Assembly (NCBI GenBank): GCA_040398845.1
Contig: JBBATH010000001.1
Coordinates: 186,001-250,000 of the forward strand
DNA: 64,000 bases
Direction: 5' to 3'
DNA from: WLND01 sp040398845
Lineage (GTDB): Bacteria; Actinomycetota; Actinomycetes; S36-B12
A program made the position numbers and the translations under genes. Numbering within the stretch: the stretch's first letter is position 1; each line of letters begins with the position of its first letter. This document shows positions 26,592-34,912 of this stretch, piece after piece. The notes under the pieces were generated by a model. That model was given only the letters and a program-made list of their open reading frames with translations, had not been told where the DNA came from and made no database searches.

Positions 26592-29500
26592 ATGACGAGC
26601 GATGCGGCCCTCGCACGGCTCGGGTTCATCGAACTCGATCGCGCCCAGCGGATTATTGCGGCGGAGTCGTTCTCTCTCATCATGGCCGATGGCGAGGCTC
26701 AACCCCATGTGCTCGAAGGTCTGGGTGCATCGGCAGATCCTGATCAGGCACTGCTGCTGTTCGGCCGGATCCTCGAGGCCTGCGACCATCCGGCTCGCCG
26801 GCGAATGGGGTCGGCGCTCCTCGCGGACGAGGACCTGCGCGGGCGGCTTTTCGATGTTCTTGGGATGTCGGAGGCGCTCGGTGAATTCCTCGTCCGCCAT
26901 CCGGGCAACTGGGAGATTCTCGTCGACGCACAGGCGCTGGCCGTTGCTCCATCGGCGTCCCGCACCCGTCGGGAGATGCTGATGGCCGTTGGAGCTGAGC
27001 CCTCCTCGGCCGAGCCGGTCGCATCGGGTGAACTCCTCGCCGCACTCGATGCGCTGCGCGTTGCCTATCGCACGCATCTGCTCGGCATCGCTGCGCGCGA
27101 TATTTCTGGACTGGCATCGATGGATGCCGTGGGGACCTGGCTCTCCGACCTCGCTGAAGCTGTTCTCGAGGCCGCCCTTGCCATTGCTCGGGCTGGGCTT
27201 CCCGCCGGGGCTGTGCCATGCCGGCTGGCGGTTATCGGTATGGGCAAATGCGGAGGCCGCGAACTCAATTACGTGAGCGATGTCGACGTTATCTTCGTGG
27301 CTGAGGCACATCACGATGGCGACGAGGCTGGGGCCTTACGAACCGCGACTCAGCTCGCGAGCGGCCTCATGCGGGCCTGTACGGCCGTGACCTCTGAGGG
27401 GACGATCTGGGAGGTCGACCCCGCTCTGCGACCGGAGGGCAAGCAGGGGGCGCTCGTTCGGACGATTGAGTCGCATGTCGGGTATTACGAGCGTTGGGCG
27501 AAGACCTGGGAGTTCCAAGCGTTGCTCAAGGCTAGGCCATCTGCTGGGGATCTTGAACTCGGCGGCCGGTATGTCGATGCTGTCGCGCCGTTTGTCTGGG
27601 GAGCGGTCGATCATCCGGGATTCGTCGAAGACGTGCAGGCCATGCGCCGCAGGGTCGAGGAGCATGTACCTGCGCGCCTAGGCGACCGTGAGTTGAAGCT
27701 TGGTCCCGGAGGCCTGCGCGATGTCGAGTTCTCCGTCCAACTCCTTCAGCTCGTCCATGGCCGCAGCGACGTCATGCTCCGCAGTCCCACGACGCTTGTC
27801 GCACTCGAGGCTCTCGCCACCTGGGGTTACGTCGGCCGGGACGATGCATCGACCCTCGCTGCGGCGTACCGATTCCTGCGGACCCTCGAGCACCGAATCC
27901 AACTGCACCGGCTGCGCCGGACCCACACGATGCCCGATAACGATCCGGACCTGCGACGACTTGGCCGGTCGCTGGGCTATCGCTCAGAGCCCATCACCGA
28001 GCTTGTCGCCGAGTGGCGCCGGCACGCCCGCGAGGTGCGGCGCATCCACGAAAAGTTGTTCTACCGGCCCCTGCTTCAGGCCGTCGCCCGCCTCGATGCA
28101 GGGGAGGCGCGCCTGACCCCTGAGGCTGCCGAACAGCGACTCCATGCGCTTGGCTACGCCGATCCGGCAAGCGCGCTGCGGCATTTGCAGTCGCTGACCT
28201 CGGGGGTGAGCCGCCGGGCGGCGATTCAGCGGACGCTGCTGCCGGTGCTCCTCGGCTGGTTCGCAGACGCGCCCGACCCCGATGCCGGCCTCCTCGGCTT
28301 CCGTCGAGTGAGTGATGCCCTCGGCTCGACCCACTGGTACCTCCGGCTCCTACGCGACGAGTCCGCAGCGGCGGAGCGGATGGCGCAGGTGCTCGCGAGC
28401 AGTCGTTACGCAACCGACTTGCTCCTGCGAGCCCCGGAGTCGGTCGCGCTGCTCGCCGATGACACCGAGCTTGCTCCGAGATCGCTCGCGATGCTTCTTG
28501 TGGAGGCGAATGCGGCCCTGGCTCGTCACGATGATCCGGAGGCTGCGGTTGCCGCAGTCCGGTCGCTGCGGCGGCGTGAATTGTTCCGCACGGCGGTCGC
28601 GGAACTCGTTCATGTCTCGGGGGTCGACCAGACCGGGGTGTCGCTGAGCGATGTTGCGAGCGCAACGATGTCGGCTGCTCTCCAGGTCGCGATGAGCGTG
28701 GTCGAGGGATTGACGGGTGAGCCACTTCCGATGCGGTTCACGATCATCGGCATGGGCCGTTTCGGCGGCCATGAACTGGGCTTCGGAAGCGACGTCGACG
28801 TCATGTTCGTCTACGAGCCCATCAAGGGCGCAGATGAGCAGGCAGCGAATTCGGCGGCATTCTCGGTCGCCAATGAGCTCAGGCGACTGCTGATGACGCC
28901 ATCGCAGGACCCGCCCGTCGACGTCGATGCAGACCTACGACCCGAGGGCAAGCAGGGCGCGCTCGTTCGCTCCCTTGACTCCTATCGTGCCTACTACGAG
29001 CGATGGTCTTCTGGGTGGGAGGCCCAGGCCCTCCTTCGAGCCGACGTCGCGGCGGGTGACGGGGAACTTGGCGCGGCCTTCCTCGAACTCATCGACGGGC
29101 TGCGCTACCCGCCCGGTGGGATCGGTGATGACCAGGTGCGCGAGATCAGGCGGCTGAAGGCCCGCATGGAGTCCGAAAGGCTCCCGAGGGGAGCTGACCC
29201 CACGCTCCACACGAAACTCGGTCGGGGTGGGCTCAGCGATGTCGAATGGGTTGTTCAGGTCATCCAGATGCAGCACGCCCACGCGATCCCGGCTCTGCGA
29301 ACGACTCGAACCCTCGATGCGCTGGCTGCGATGGAGGCAGTTGGACTCGTCTCGGCCTCGGACGCCGCATCCCTGCGAGCCGCCTGGCGACTGGCCACCG
29401 GGGTGCGTGACGCCACGATGCTCGTGCGCGGCAGGGCGTCCGACATGGTCCCGACCGACTTGCGCGATCTCGCCGGGGTTGCCCACGTGCTGGGCTATCC

Positions 29501-29603
29501 GGCTGGGGAGTCGGGCCGGCTGCTCGAGGACTACCGTCGAGTGACCCGCAGGGCGCGCCAGGTGGTCGAGCGGCTCCTCTACGGTGAGACCGCGGAAGAC
29601 TGA
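26592..29603 (+). CDS. glnE: Bifunctional glutamine synthetase adenylyltransferase/deadenylase
   Basis: Adenylylates and deadenylylates the regulatory Tyr of glutamine synthetase in response to nitrogen status. 1003 aa, full family length. Two nucleotidyltransferase domains are visible: GMGKCGGRELNYVSDVDVIF near residue 217 and GMGRFGGHELGFGSDVDVMF near 720, each followed by VDxxLRPEGKQGALVRS (DPALRPEGKQGALVRTIES and DADLRPEGKQGALVRSLDS). GPGGLRDVEFSVQLLQL and GRGGLSDVEWVVQVIQM are the paired motifs downstream. The ATG at 26592 is preferred over TTG 26586. Its target in this window is glnA1, which retains the Tyr. Confidence 0.97.
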   Translation: MTSDAALARLGFIELDRAQRIIAAESFSLIMADGEAQPHVLEGLGASADPDQALLLFGRILEACDHPARRRMGSALLADEDLRGRLFDVLGMSEALGEFLVRHPGNWEILVDAQALAVAPSASRTRREMLMAVGAEPSSAEPVASGELLAALDALRVAYRTHLLGIAARDISGLASMDAVGTWLSDLAEAVLEAALAIARAGLPAGAVPCRLAVIGMGKCGGRELNYVSDVDVIFVAEAHHDGDEAGALRTATQLASGLMRACTAVTSEGTIWEVDPALRPEGKQGALVRTIESHVGYYERWAKTWEFQALLKARPSAGDLELGGRYVDAVAPFVWGAVDHPGFVEDVQAMRRRVEEHVPARLGDRELKLGPGGLRDVEFSVQLLQLVHGRSDVMLRSPTTLVALEALATWGYVGRDDASTLAAAYRFLRTLEHRIQLHRLRRTHTMPDNDPDLRRLGRSLGYRSEPITELVAEWRRHAREVRRIHEKLFYRPLLQAVARLDAGEARLTPEAAEQRLHALGYADPASALRHLQSLTSGVSRRAAIQRTLLPVLLGWFADAPDPDAGLLGFRRVSDALGSTHWYLRLLRDESAAAERMAQVLASSRYATDLLLRAPESVALLADDTELAPRSLAMLLVEANAALARHDDPEAAVAAVRSLRRRELFRTAVAELVHVSGVDQTGVSLSDVASATMSAALQVAMSVVEGLTGEPLPMRFTIIGMGRFGGHELGFGSDVDVMFVYEPIKGADEQAANSAAFSVANELRRLLMTPSQDPPVDVDADLRPEGKQGALVRSLDSYRAYYERWSSGWEAQALLRADVAAGDGELGAAFLELIDGLRYPPGGIGDDQVREIRRLKARMESERLPRGADPTLHTKLGRGGLSDVEWVVQVIQMQHAHAIPALRTTRTLDALAAMEAVGLVSASDAASLRAAWRLATGVRDATMLVRGRASDMVPTDLRDLAGVAHVLGYPAGESGRLLEDYRRVTRRARQVVERLLYGETAED

Positions 29604-29666
29604 TGAGCGAGCGGGAGGCGCTGACGGGCAATAGGTTTTCCGTTAACCCGCACAATACCGACCAAG

Positions 29667-29685
29667 TGTATATCCCCCCTATACA
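29667..29685. promoter_or_regulatory. Inverted repeat upstream of hicAB
   Basis: TGTATA and TATACA arms separated by seven bases (TCCCCCC), 31 bases upstream of the hicA ATG in an otherwise A/T-richer spacer. A likely operator for autoregulation by the HicB-like helix-turn-helix protein. Confidence 0.5.
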
Positions 29686-29715
29686 TTGACCATCTAGGGC
29701 GGCTAACGTAACGTC

Positions 29716-29916
29716 ATGGTGAAGGCAATGACGCACCGCGAGATGGCGGGGGCGATGTCGACGAATGGCTGCACGAGCAAGCCGGGTAAGGGCGATCACG
29801 AGAAGTGGTACTGCCCCTGCGGCCAGCACGTGACCGTGGTCACCCGCCCGGGCATCGTGTCGCCGGGGCTAGTTCGCGAAGCGATCCGGCGACTTGTGTG
29901 CCTACCGAAGGGGTAG
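29716..29916 (+). CDS. hicA: HicA-like toxin (mRNA interferase family)
   Basis: Double-stranded-RNA-binding-fold toxin, 66 aa. GKGDHEKWYCPCGQHVTVV carries the catalytic His typical of HicA (G-K-G-D-H), with the actinobacterial CPCG variation, and TRPGIVSPGLVREAIRRL is the C-terminal helix. It is followed five bases later by the antitoxin gene, and preceded by an inverted repeat. The module interrupts the otherwise contiguous glnE-glnA1 region. Confidence 0.8.
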   Translation: MVKAMTHREMAGAMSTNGCTSKPGKGDHEKWYCPCGQHVTVVTRPGIVSPGLVREAIRRLVCLPKG

Positions 29917-29921
29917 TTGCA

Positions 29922-30347
29922 GTGAAGTACACCGTGCATGCACGACGATGGGAGCATGGTTGGGAGCTCCACGTGGATGGAGTCGGCGTGACGCAGACTC
30001 GTGTCTTGGAGCACGCCACGGGTCAGGTGTGCGATCTCGTCGAGACGATGATCGACAGTCGTCCCGCCGAGGATGACATCGAAGTGACCCTCGACGTTGG
30101 CGACCTAGGCTCGCGGGTGCAAGAGGTCCGCGAGATGACCGCTCAAGCATGCGACCTCCAGCGCCGCGCCGCCACGGCCAGCCGTCAAGTGGTCGCTGAC
30201 ATGCGTTCGGTGGGCTTATCCGTGTCCGACATCGCGACCGTGCTCGGCGTGTCTCGGGGGCGCGTGTCGCAACTCATCGCCGACGCGCCCGAGTCAACAG
30301 TTTCCGTGACGAGCAGAACTCGCCGCCCGGTAACCACGCGAGCCTGA
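29922..30347 (+). CDS. hicB: HicB-like antitoxin with C-terminal helix-turn-helix
   Basis: Antitoxin partner, 141 aa, GTG start 29922 five bases after the toxin stop. The N-terminal partial RNase-H-like fold reads KYTVHARRWEHGWELHVDGVGVTQTRVLEHA, the HicB signature. Residues about 75-125 form a helical segment and a helix-turn-helix SVGLSVSDIATVLGVSRGRV that would bind the operator upstream of hicA. The 117 codons of open frame preceding it lie within hicA and are ignored. Confidence 0.8.
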   Translation: MKYTVHARRWEHGWELHVDGVGVTQTRVLEHATGQVCDLVETMIDSRPAEDDIEVTLDVGDLGSRVQEVREMTAQACDLQRRAATASRQVVADMRSVGLSVSDIATVLGVSRGRVSQLIADAPESTVSVTSRTRRPVTTRA

Positions 30348-30430
30348 GGGCAGTATGCCGGCTAGCACTCGCCCGTCAGGGCCAGCACCGCCGATCAAGC
30401 CATGAGCTGGACCAGTAGGGCCCGCGAGGA

Positions 30431-30463
30431 AGAGCCCCCGAAGACTGAGTCTGCGGGGGCTCT
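30431..30463. terminator. Terminator between hicB and glnA1 (convergent)
   Basis: AGAGCCCCCG pairs with CGGGGGCTCT around a 13-base loop, followed by a T-containing run (CCTGTT). It lies between the two convergent genes and can serve both. Confidence 0.75.
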
Positions 30464-30514
30464 CCTGTTCCCCTGACGCGCGAGGCGAATCGACGCGGAG
30501 GGAGTCGGTGGCGA

Positions 30515-31939
30515 TTAGATATCGTAGTAGAGCTCGAACTCGTGCGGATGCGGGCGCAGGCGAATTGGGTCGACTTCGTACGTTCGCTTATAGCTTATCC
30601 ATGTCTCGATGAGGTCGGCCGGGAAGACCCCGCCGGCCTGCAGGTAGTCGTTGTCCGACTCTAGGGCGGTGAGGACCGCATCGAGTGAGCCCGGAACCTG
30701 CGGGATGCTCGCCAACTCGTCTGGCGGCAGCTCGTAGAGATCCTTGTCGACTGGGGCCATCGGCTCGATCTTGTTCTTGATGCCGTCGAGCCCGGCCATC
30801 AGCTGTGCCGAGAACGCCAGGTACGGGTTGCTCGACGGGTCGGGCACGCGGAACTCGATCCGCTTGGCCTTCGGCGAGTTGCCAGTGACCGGGATGCGGA
30901 TGCAGGCCGAGCGGTTGCGTGCCGAGTAGACGAGGTTGACGGGGGCCTCGTAGCCGGGCACGAGACGGTGGTAACTGTTGACGGTCGGGTTCGTGAAGGC
31001 GAGCAGCGACGGCGCGTGGTGCAGGAGGCCGCCGATGTACCAGCGGGCGATGTCGGAGAGCCCGCCGTAGCCGCGCTCGTCATAGAAGAGCGGCTTGCCG
31101 TCCTTCCAGAGCGACTGGTGGCAGTGCATGCCGGAGCCGTTATCGCCGAAGAGCGGCTTGGGCATGAACGTCGCCGACTTGCCATGCGCCCACGCGACAT
31201 TCTTGATGACGTACTTGAAGAGCATGAGCTCATCGGCGGCAGCGGTGAGGGAGTTGAACCGGTAGTTGATCTCGCCCTGTCCGGCCGTGCCCACCTCGTG
31301 GTGCGAACGCTCGACGTGGAGTCCCACCGCGAGGAGTTTGGTGACCATGTCGTCGCGGATATCTGCGAAGTGGTCGACCGGCGGGACGGGGAAGTAGCCG
31401 CCCTTGTAGCGGGTCTTGTAGCCGCGGTTGCCGCCCTCCTCCGAACGGCCGGTGTTCCAGGCGCCCTCGATGGAGTCGATGTGGTAGTAGGACTCGTGCT
31501 GGTTCGTCTCGAATCGGACGTCGTCGAAGACGTAGAACTCGGCCTCGGCGCCGAAGTAGACGGTGTCGGCGATGCCGGTCGAGATGAGGTACGCCTCGGC
31601 CTTCGCGGCGACGTTGCGCGGATCGCGACTGTACTTCTCATCGGTGAACGGGTCGCGAATCGAGAAGTTCATGACAAGGGTCTTCGCCGACCGGAACGGG
31701 TCGATGAAGGCGGTGGACGGGTCCGGGATGAGCTTCATATCGGACTCATGGATGGCCTGGAAGCCGCGGATCGATGACCCGTCGAACATGAGGCCATCAT
31801 CGAAGACCGCCTGATCGAATGACTCGACCGGCATGTTGAAGTGCTGCATGACGCCGGGCAGGTCGATGAATCGGACGTCGACGAACCGGACGTCCTCGTC
31901 CTTGATGTACTTCAGGACCTCTTGCGAATTCTTGAACAT
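30515..31939 (-). CDS. glnA1: Glutamine synthetase type I, adenylylatable form
   Basis: Main glutamine synthetase, 474 aa (GSI-beta length). Seen: FIDLPGVMQHFNMP, LMFDGSSIRGFQAIHESDM, YFGAEAEFYVFDDVRF (metal Glu), GTAGQGEINYRF, SGMHCHQSLWKDG (His), VNSYHRLVPGYEAPVNL, RIPVTGNSPKAKRIEFRVPD and the adenylylation loop KDLYELPPDEL with the modifiable Tyr. GAGGAA lies just upstream of ATG 31939. A tandem array of GlnR-like half-sites lies 110-160 bases upstream. Adjacent degenerate and intact RDD genes downstream match the actinobacterial glnA1-RDD neighbourhood. Confidence 0.97.
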   Translation of the reverse strand: MFKNSQEVLKYIKDEDVRFVDVRFIDLPGVMQHFNMPVESFDQAVFDDGLMFDGSSIRGFQAIHESDMKLIPDPSTAFIDPFRSAKTLVMNFSIRDPFTDEKYSRDPRNVAAKAEAYLISTGIADTVYFGAEAEFYVFDDVRFETNQHESYYHIDSIEGAWNTGRSEEGGNRGYKTRYKGGYFPVPPVDHFADIRDDMVTKLLAVGLHVERSHHEVGTAGQGEINYRFNSLTAAADELMLFKYVIKNVAWAHGKSATFMPKPLFGDNGSGMHCHQSLWKDGKPLFYDERGYGGLSDIARWYIGGLLHHAPSLLAFTNPTVNSYHRLVPGYEAPVNLVYSARNRSACIRIPVTGNSPKAKRIEFRVPDPSSNPYLAFSAQLMAGLDGIKNKIEPMAPVDKDLYELPPDELASIPQVPGSLDAVLTALESDNDYLQAGGVFPADLIETWISYKRTYEVDPIRLRPHPHEFELYYDI

Positions 31940-32049
31940 GATTCCTCCTGCACCGAGTTGGTGCTGTGTCTAGCCCTGTGGGGCTTCGCCTCGCTGATGG
32001 AATTTCGGGGGGTTCTTCGTGCGAACGATCGCAAGACTATGAAGCGGCT

Positions 32050-32100
32050 GTGACGCGGGAGTGTCTCGGTTGTTTCGACCGTGTTAACGACCATGTTTCG
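32050..32100 (-). promoter_or_regulatory. Tandem GlnR-like boxes upstream of glnA1
   Basis: Reading the minus strand: GAAAC-n6-GTTAAC-n6-GAAAC-n6-GACAC-n6-GTCAC, i.e. five-base half-sites repeating about every 11 bp. The GlnR consensus is gTnAC-n6-GaAAC repeats. A plausible -35/-10 pair (GACACT, 18 bases, CATAGT) overlaps the downstream end, placing the boxes on the glnA1 promoter. Confidence 0.6.
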
Positions 32101-32196
32101 TCGGGGTCGTCCTCTGCGTTGGGGTCTTGACTGGTCGGGGCGTCCGTGGCCCCGCAGAGGAGATCAAACGGTTCACGCTAGGTCACGGAGTTCCCC

Positions 32197-32635
32197 TTGT
32201 TCAGAATATCCACGTTTTCGTGGGTGGACGTAACCGCCGAGATTGGTACTCGGGCATTGACCTTCTCATCGCAGATGTCTCGGTCGAACTTCGAGGGCTT
32301 AGCGGAGGAGTACCCCAACCTACACGTCTCTTCAGGCGGTCAGGGCTGGAAGCCGGTCGCACGGCTGGCCGAGTCTTCAACCAGTATCGTGGAGAGAAGG
32401 TAGTGGCCATCCACGTCGTGCGGGAGAGCATCACGCGCACCGTTGACGGGGAGGAGCAGTGGGAGTTCGGCACTGATTTCGCAGTGGTGTTCGAGTTTTC
32501 TGCCGGTGCGGTCTGCATTTCCAAGTCCCGGACCGCTCCATTGAATGGACTTGGGACCACCAGCCCGGTGAGGGTTACGAAGTTCGCCGCGTCTGGCTTC
32601 GCCTTGACGACCTAACGATGGATTCCCCTAGCTGA
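32197..32635 (+). pseudogene. Frame-broken hypothetical protein gene
   Basis: Protein-like sequence passes through all three + frames. The first part is FSWVDVTAEIGTRALTF then SRSNFEGLAEEYPNLHVSSG (frame of 32197); the middle is EKVVAIHVVRESITRTVDGE and WEFGTDFAVVFEFSAGAVCI (frame of 32127); the end is IEWTWDHQPGEGYEVRRVWL followed by RLDDLTMDSPS and a stop at 32633-32635. Each shift is in the same direction. I do not recognise the family. It may be a decaying gene or an assembly artefact. Confidence 0.5.
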
Positions 32636-33053
32636 CAGGCATCTCGTTGATAGTCGGCGCGCGGCGGCTAGCTAGCAACGGCTTGATCTACTGTGTTGCT
32701 CGGTGTCAAGGCGAGTCGAGGCGCTCAGGCCGACCGCTGGGACTCGGCCCCTGAAGAGGGCGCATCCGCGAGGCGTCAGAACTCGAAGTCGTCAAATGAA
32801 AGTACGCCGAAACCATTTGTGCGCAACGATCGCTGCGTCAACGTTATCCAGCGGGTCGCGCTCCCCATAGTTGGCCCGGGTTCAGACGCCAGAGGCGGCT
32901 CCATCGGAAATTGCGGGGTTGGTGAGGGATTCGGAAAGGTCTCGCTTTGCCGGATTCTTGAATCTATGACGGTCCAAAAGGCATCAGCACTGACGGGTAC
33001 GTGTCCCATTTCAGTCCCGTGTCACCCCGCTAGACGATGAAATCTGTGGGTTA
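32636..33053. other. Non-coding stretch between broken gene and repeat unit A
   Basis: No convincing gene or RNA seen; short frames here have no protein-like composition. It ends at the first base pairs shared with the 42.67-kb repeat unit. Confidence 0.5.
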
Positions 33054-33369
33054 CCGCGCTTGGCTCACACGGTTGAATGTTTTTAGGCGGCGGGTAGCCG
33101 CCATCGCGCTCGACTGGTCCGCGAGCATCCTGCTCTCTCGCGTGATCTCCACCTGGTTGATGTCGGCCTCGTCCGGTCAGCGACTGCTCGGAATTTCGGT
33201 GGTGCGGGTGGACGGTGGCAGGGTGCCTCTGTGGCAAGTGTTCGTCCGCACGCTCCTCATTTGCCTCATCAGTCCCGCGGTCGTGTACGACAACACTGGG
33301 CGCGGCTTCCACGATCGGGCGGTCGGCAGTGTTGCGATCCGGGCAAAACGCCCGGACCAGCGGACCTGA
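33037..33369 (+). pseudogene. RDD-family membrane protein, copy A (internal deletions)
   Basis: RRVAAIALDWSASILLSRVI is followed directly by STWLMSASSGQRLLGISVVR, losing about 28 residues (second membrane helix) relative to copy B. The N-terminal MTIPPLGP region is replaced by a read-through of the promoter region (LTRLNVF). The remainder, GGRVPLWQVFVRTLLICLI then VVYDNTGRGFHDRAVGS, is intact. The frame is open, but a functional fold is doubtful. Confidence 0.7.
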
Positions 33370-33379
33370 ACTCCAGTAC

Positions 33380-33439
33380 GGGCGGGTTCATGTCGCTGCG
33401 CGGCAACGAACTGGCCCTCAGAGCGACATCAACCCGCCC
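33380..33439. terminator. Long hairpin after RDD copy A
   Basis: GGGCGGGTTCATGTCGCT pairs with AGCGACATCAACCCGCCC with a single mismatch, around a 24-base loop. Same element as at 43146 and 44849; a bidirectional terminator originally separating the RDD gene from convergent genes. Confidence 0.75.
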
Positions 33440-33540
33440 AAACCGTCTTCGCCTGGCGCTGCGGGAGGTCCTCACGCACGAATGCGTACGCACATCCGCA
33501 CCGTTTCACCCGTGGAGCACATCATCACCGCGGCCTCGCC

Positions 33541-33700
33541 CGGTCGAGTTCTACTCGCTCCTCACCGAGGTGCTGGAGATCATCAGGGTCAATCCGTATG
33601 GCCATCAGCAGCCCTACGAAAAATATGTCGGCGGGCTGAGCGGATGCTTTTCCAAAAGAGGCTGCTTCCAACATCGGCTGGTCTACGACGGTCGCGAGCT
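33541..33700 (+). pseudogene. Txe/YoeB toxin remnant, copy A
   Basis: VLEIIRVNPYGHQQPYEKYV then GGLSGCFSKRGCFQHRLVYD matches the core of Txe/YoeB ribosome-dependent mRNA endonucleases (NPY...PPYEKLxGxLSGxxSRRIxxQHRLVY). The N-terminus and the final catalytic His/Tyr end are absent: after DGREL the sequence switches into a secreted-protein fragment. Confidence 0.65.
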
Positions 33701-33794
33701 CGACCCACCCGGCGCCCGACTGCTCGACCAGTTGAATCGCTGCCGGCCCGGCGTTTTCGGGAATGCAGAGGAGTCCGGTGCCGAGAGCGACTCG
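33701..33794 (-). pseudogene. Fragment of the 44.95-kb secreted-protein gene
   Basis: 94 bases closely matching 44986-45079 (shared CGACTGCTCGACCAG and CGCTGCCGGCCCGGCGTT), the 3' part of the three-repeat secreted protein. It is wedged between the Txe and RelE remnants of unit A and shows that the neighbourhoods have recombined. Confidence 0.75.
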
Positions 33795-33795
33795 T

Positions 33796-34045
33796 TGGGA
33801 AGTGGAAGTTCACCTTGTCGTTACTGGCCGAAGGCGAACCGGTCCGACCGGGATCGAGTGGTCGTTCCGAACTGAGGGTGCGGTTCGCATTCGATCCGGA
33901 TCGCCGTGCGATCCTGCTGGTGGCTGGAGACAAGGCTGGGAATTGGCAGAAGTGGTATCGAGTCAACATCCCGCTCGCTGACGAACGCTTGACAGGGCAC
34001 CTTGGTCGACGACACAAGGAAGGGGATCATGACCAGGAGCCTTGA
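33796..34045 (+). pseudogene. RelE-like toxin remnant, copy A
   Basis: The start resembles copy B (WEVEVHLVVTG versus WEVEVDPVVDW) but is followed by a deletion of about 100 bases and a frame change; the C-terminal GRSELRVRFAFDPDRRAILL, VAGDKAGNWQKWYRVNIPLA, DERLTGHLGRRH is conserved. The stop is lost, so the frame reads into the antitoxin gene to 34045. The toxin cannot be made whole. Confidence 0.75.
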
Positions 34046-34334
34046 GGATTTGCTGCGCGAACGCCCTGTCGATCGGGACGCGGTTGATGCGAACAAGAAG
34101 CGCTTGCTGGATGCGGTCCGGGCCTACCGGCTGCGCGATTTGCGCGAGGCGTCGAACCTGACCCAGGTAGAACTCGCCTCGCTACTCCATGTCAGTCAGA
34201 ACCGCGTCTATCGTATTGAGCACGGACAGATCGAACACTCCCAAGTCGACACCCTCCGAAAGTACGTCGAAGCACTTGGCTGCACGTTGCACGTCGAGGT
34301 TGAGTATGGGGACGAGCGCATCCAGATGGCGTAG
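34029..34334 (+). CDS. XRE-family antitoxin, copy A (intact)
   Basis: Helix-turn-helix antitoxin, 101 aa, ATG 34029 preceded by AAGGAAGGGG. LREASNLTQVELASLLHVSQ then NRVYRIEHGQIEHSQVDTLR is the DNA-binding domain; the C-terminal tail LHVEVEYGDERIQMA matches copy B. It differs from copy B (43864) at roughly a dozen residues (for example DAVRAYRLRDL versus NEVRAYRLREL), so the duplication is not very recent. It is intact although its toxin is broken. Confidence 0.85.
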   Translation: MTRSLEDLLRERPVDRDAVDANKKRLLDAVRAYRLRDLREASNLTQVELASLLHVSQNRVYRIEHGQIEHSQVDTLRKYVEALGCTLHVEVEYGDERIQMA

Positions 34335-34912
34335 TCCCTCGTTCTTGACAGATCCCTACACATGGCGTGAGTCCGTCGAGTCGGGTCGTCACTGTGCGAA
34401 CGCTACTTTCGATAGGACGATCATCCGGCAGGAGCGTTCGCAATGTCCAAGTATGCCCGCCTGCCCCTGCGTGAGGTCATCGAGAACATGCAGCCCGAAT
34501 AGTGTCGTGACGCGCTCGGGACTGCAAAGCGCCAGCCAAAACCCGAGGCACCCGAGCCCTTGCTCGATCCATGCATGACGTCGAAGTAGTCGGTGCGGCC
34601 GTCAAGGCCGTCCGGCGCTAGACATTGTTGGGCTTGCAACCAACCAAGTCGTTCAAAACGATTGACGTGCGACTTCCGTACCCCAAGAATTGACTCAGGA
34701 GCGTGTGCCCGAAATGCTGCGCCGAGTCGCTCGTAGTGGGATGTTGCCGTGGATAGACCGTTCTGGATCTAGTGGTGGGTCTCGTCGTGTCATTGACCCC
34801 AGATTGTGAGCCCTAGGTAGGGATTGATTCTGGGCGGATGCATGAGCGGCACACGCTCCTAGGTTAATTTTCGATGCCCGGAGATTTCGCGAGGCGATAA
34901 GGAGAACGTACG
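34335..34912. other. Non-coding stretch at the left edge of the formamide block
   Basis: No gene seen. A 19-codon frame at 34443-34502 (MSKYARLPLREVIEN...) with a reasonable AGGAG upstream is too short to call; base composition becomes visibly richer in A/T from about 34.6 kb. Confidence 0.5.

Larger units (their letters stand above)
33054..34334. repeat. Direct repeat unit A (RDD-hairpin-toxin-antitoxin, degraded)
   Basis: Homologous to 42670-44169 in the same order and orientation, beginning at TTGGCTCACACGGTTGA in both and ending at the antitoxin stop. Unit A is about 220 bases shorter through several internal deletions. The two units flank the 8.3-kb formamide/formate block. Confidence 0.8.

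Noticed and set aside
32693..33040. 115-codon frame before repeat unit A
   Set aside because: Composition not protein-like and it crosses into the repeat edge.
33231..33875. 214-codon frame through the RDD end, hairpin and toxin remnants
   Set aside because: Only its middle (the Txe core) is protein-like; the frame runs through a terminator stem and several rearrangement junctions.
34443..34502. 19-codon frame (MSKYARLPLREVIEN...)
   Set aside because: Has an AGGAG upstream but is too short and unsupported to list as a gene.
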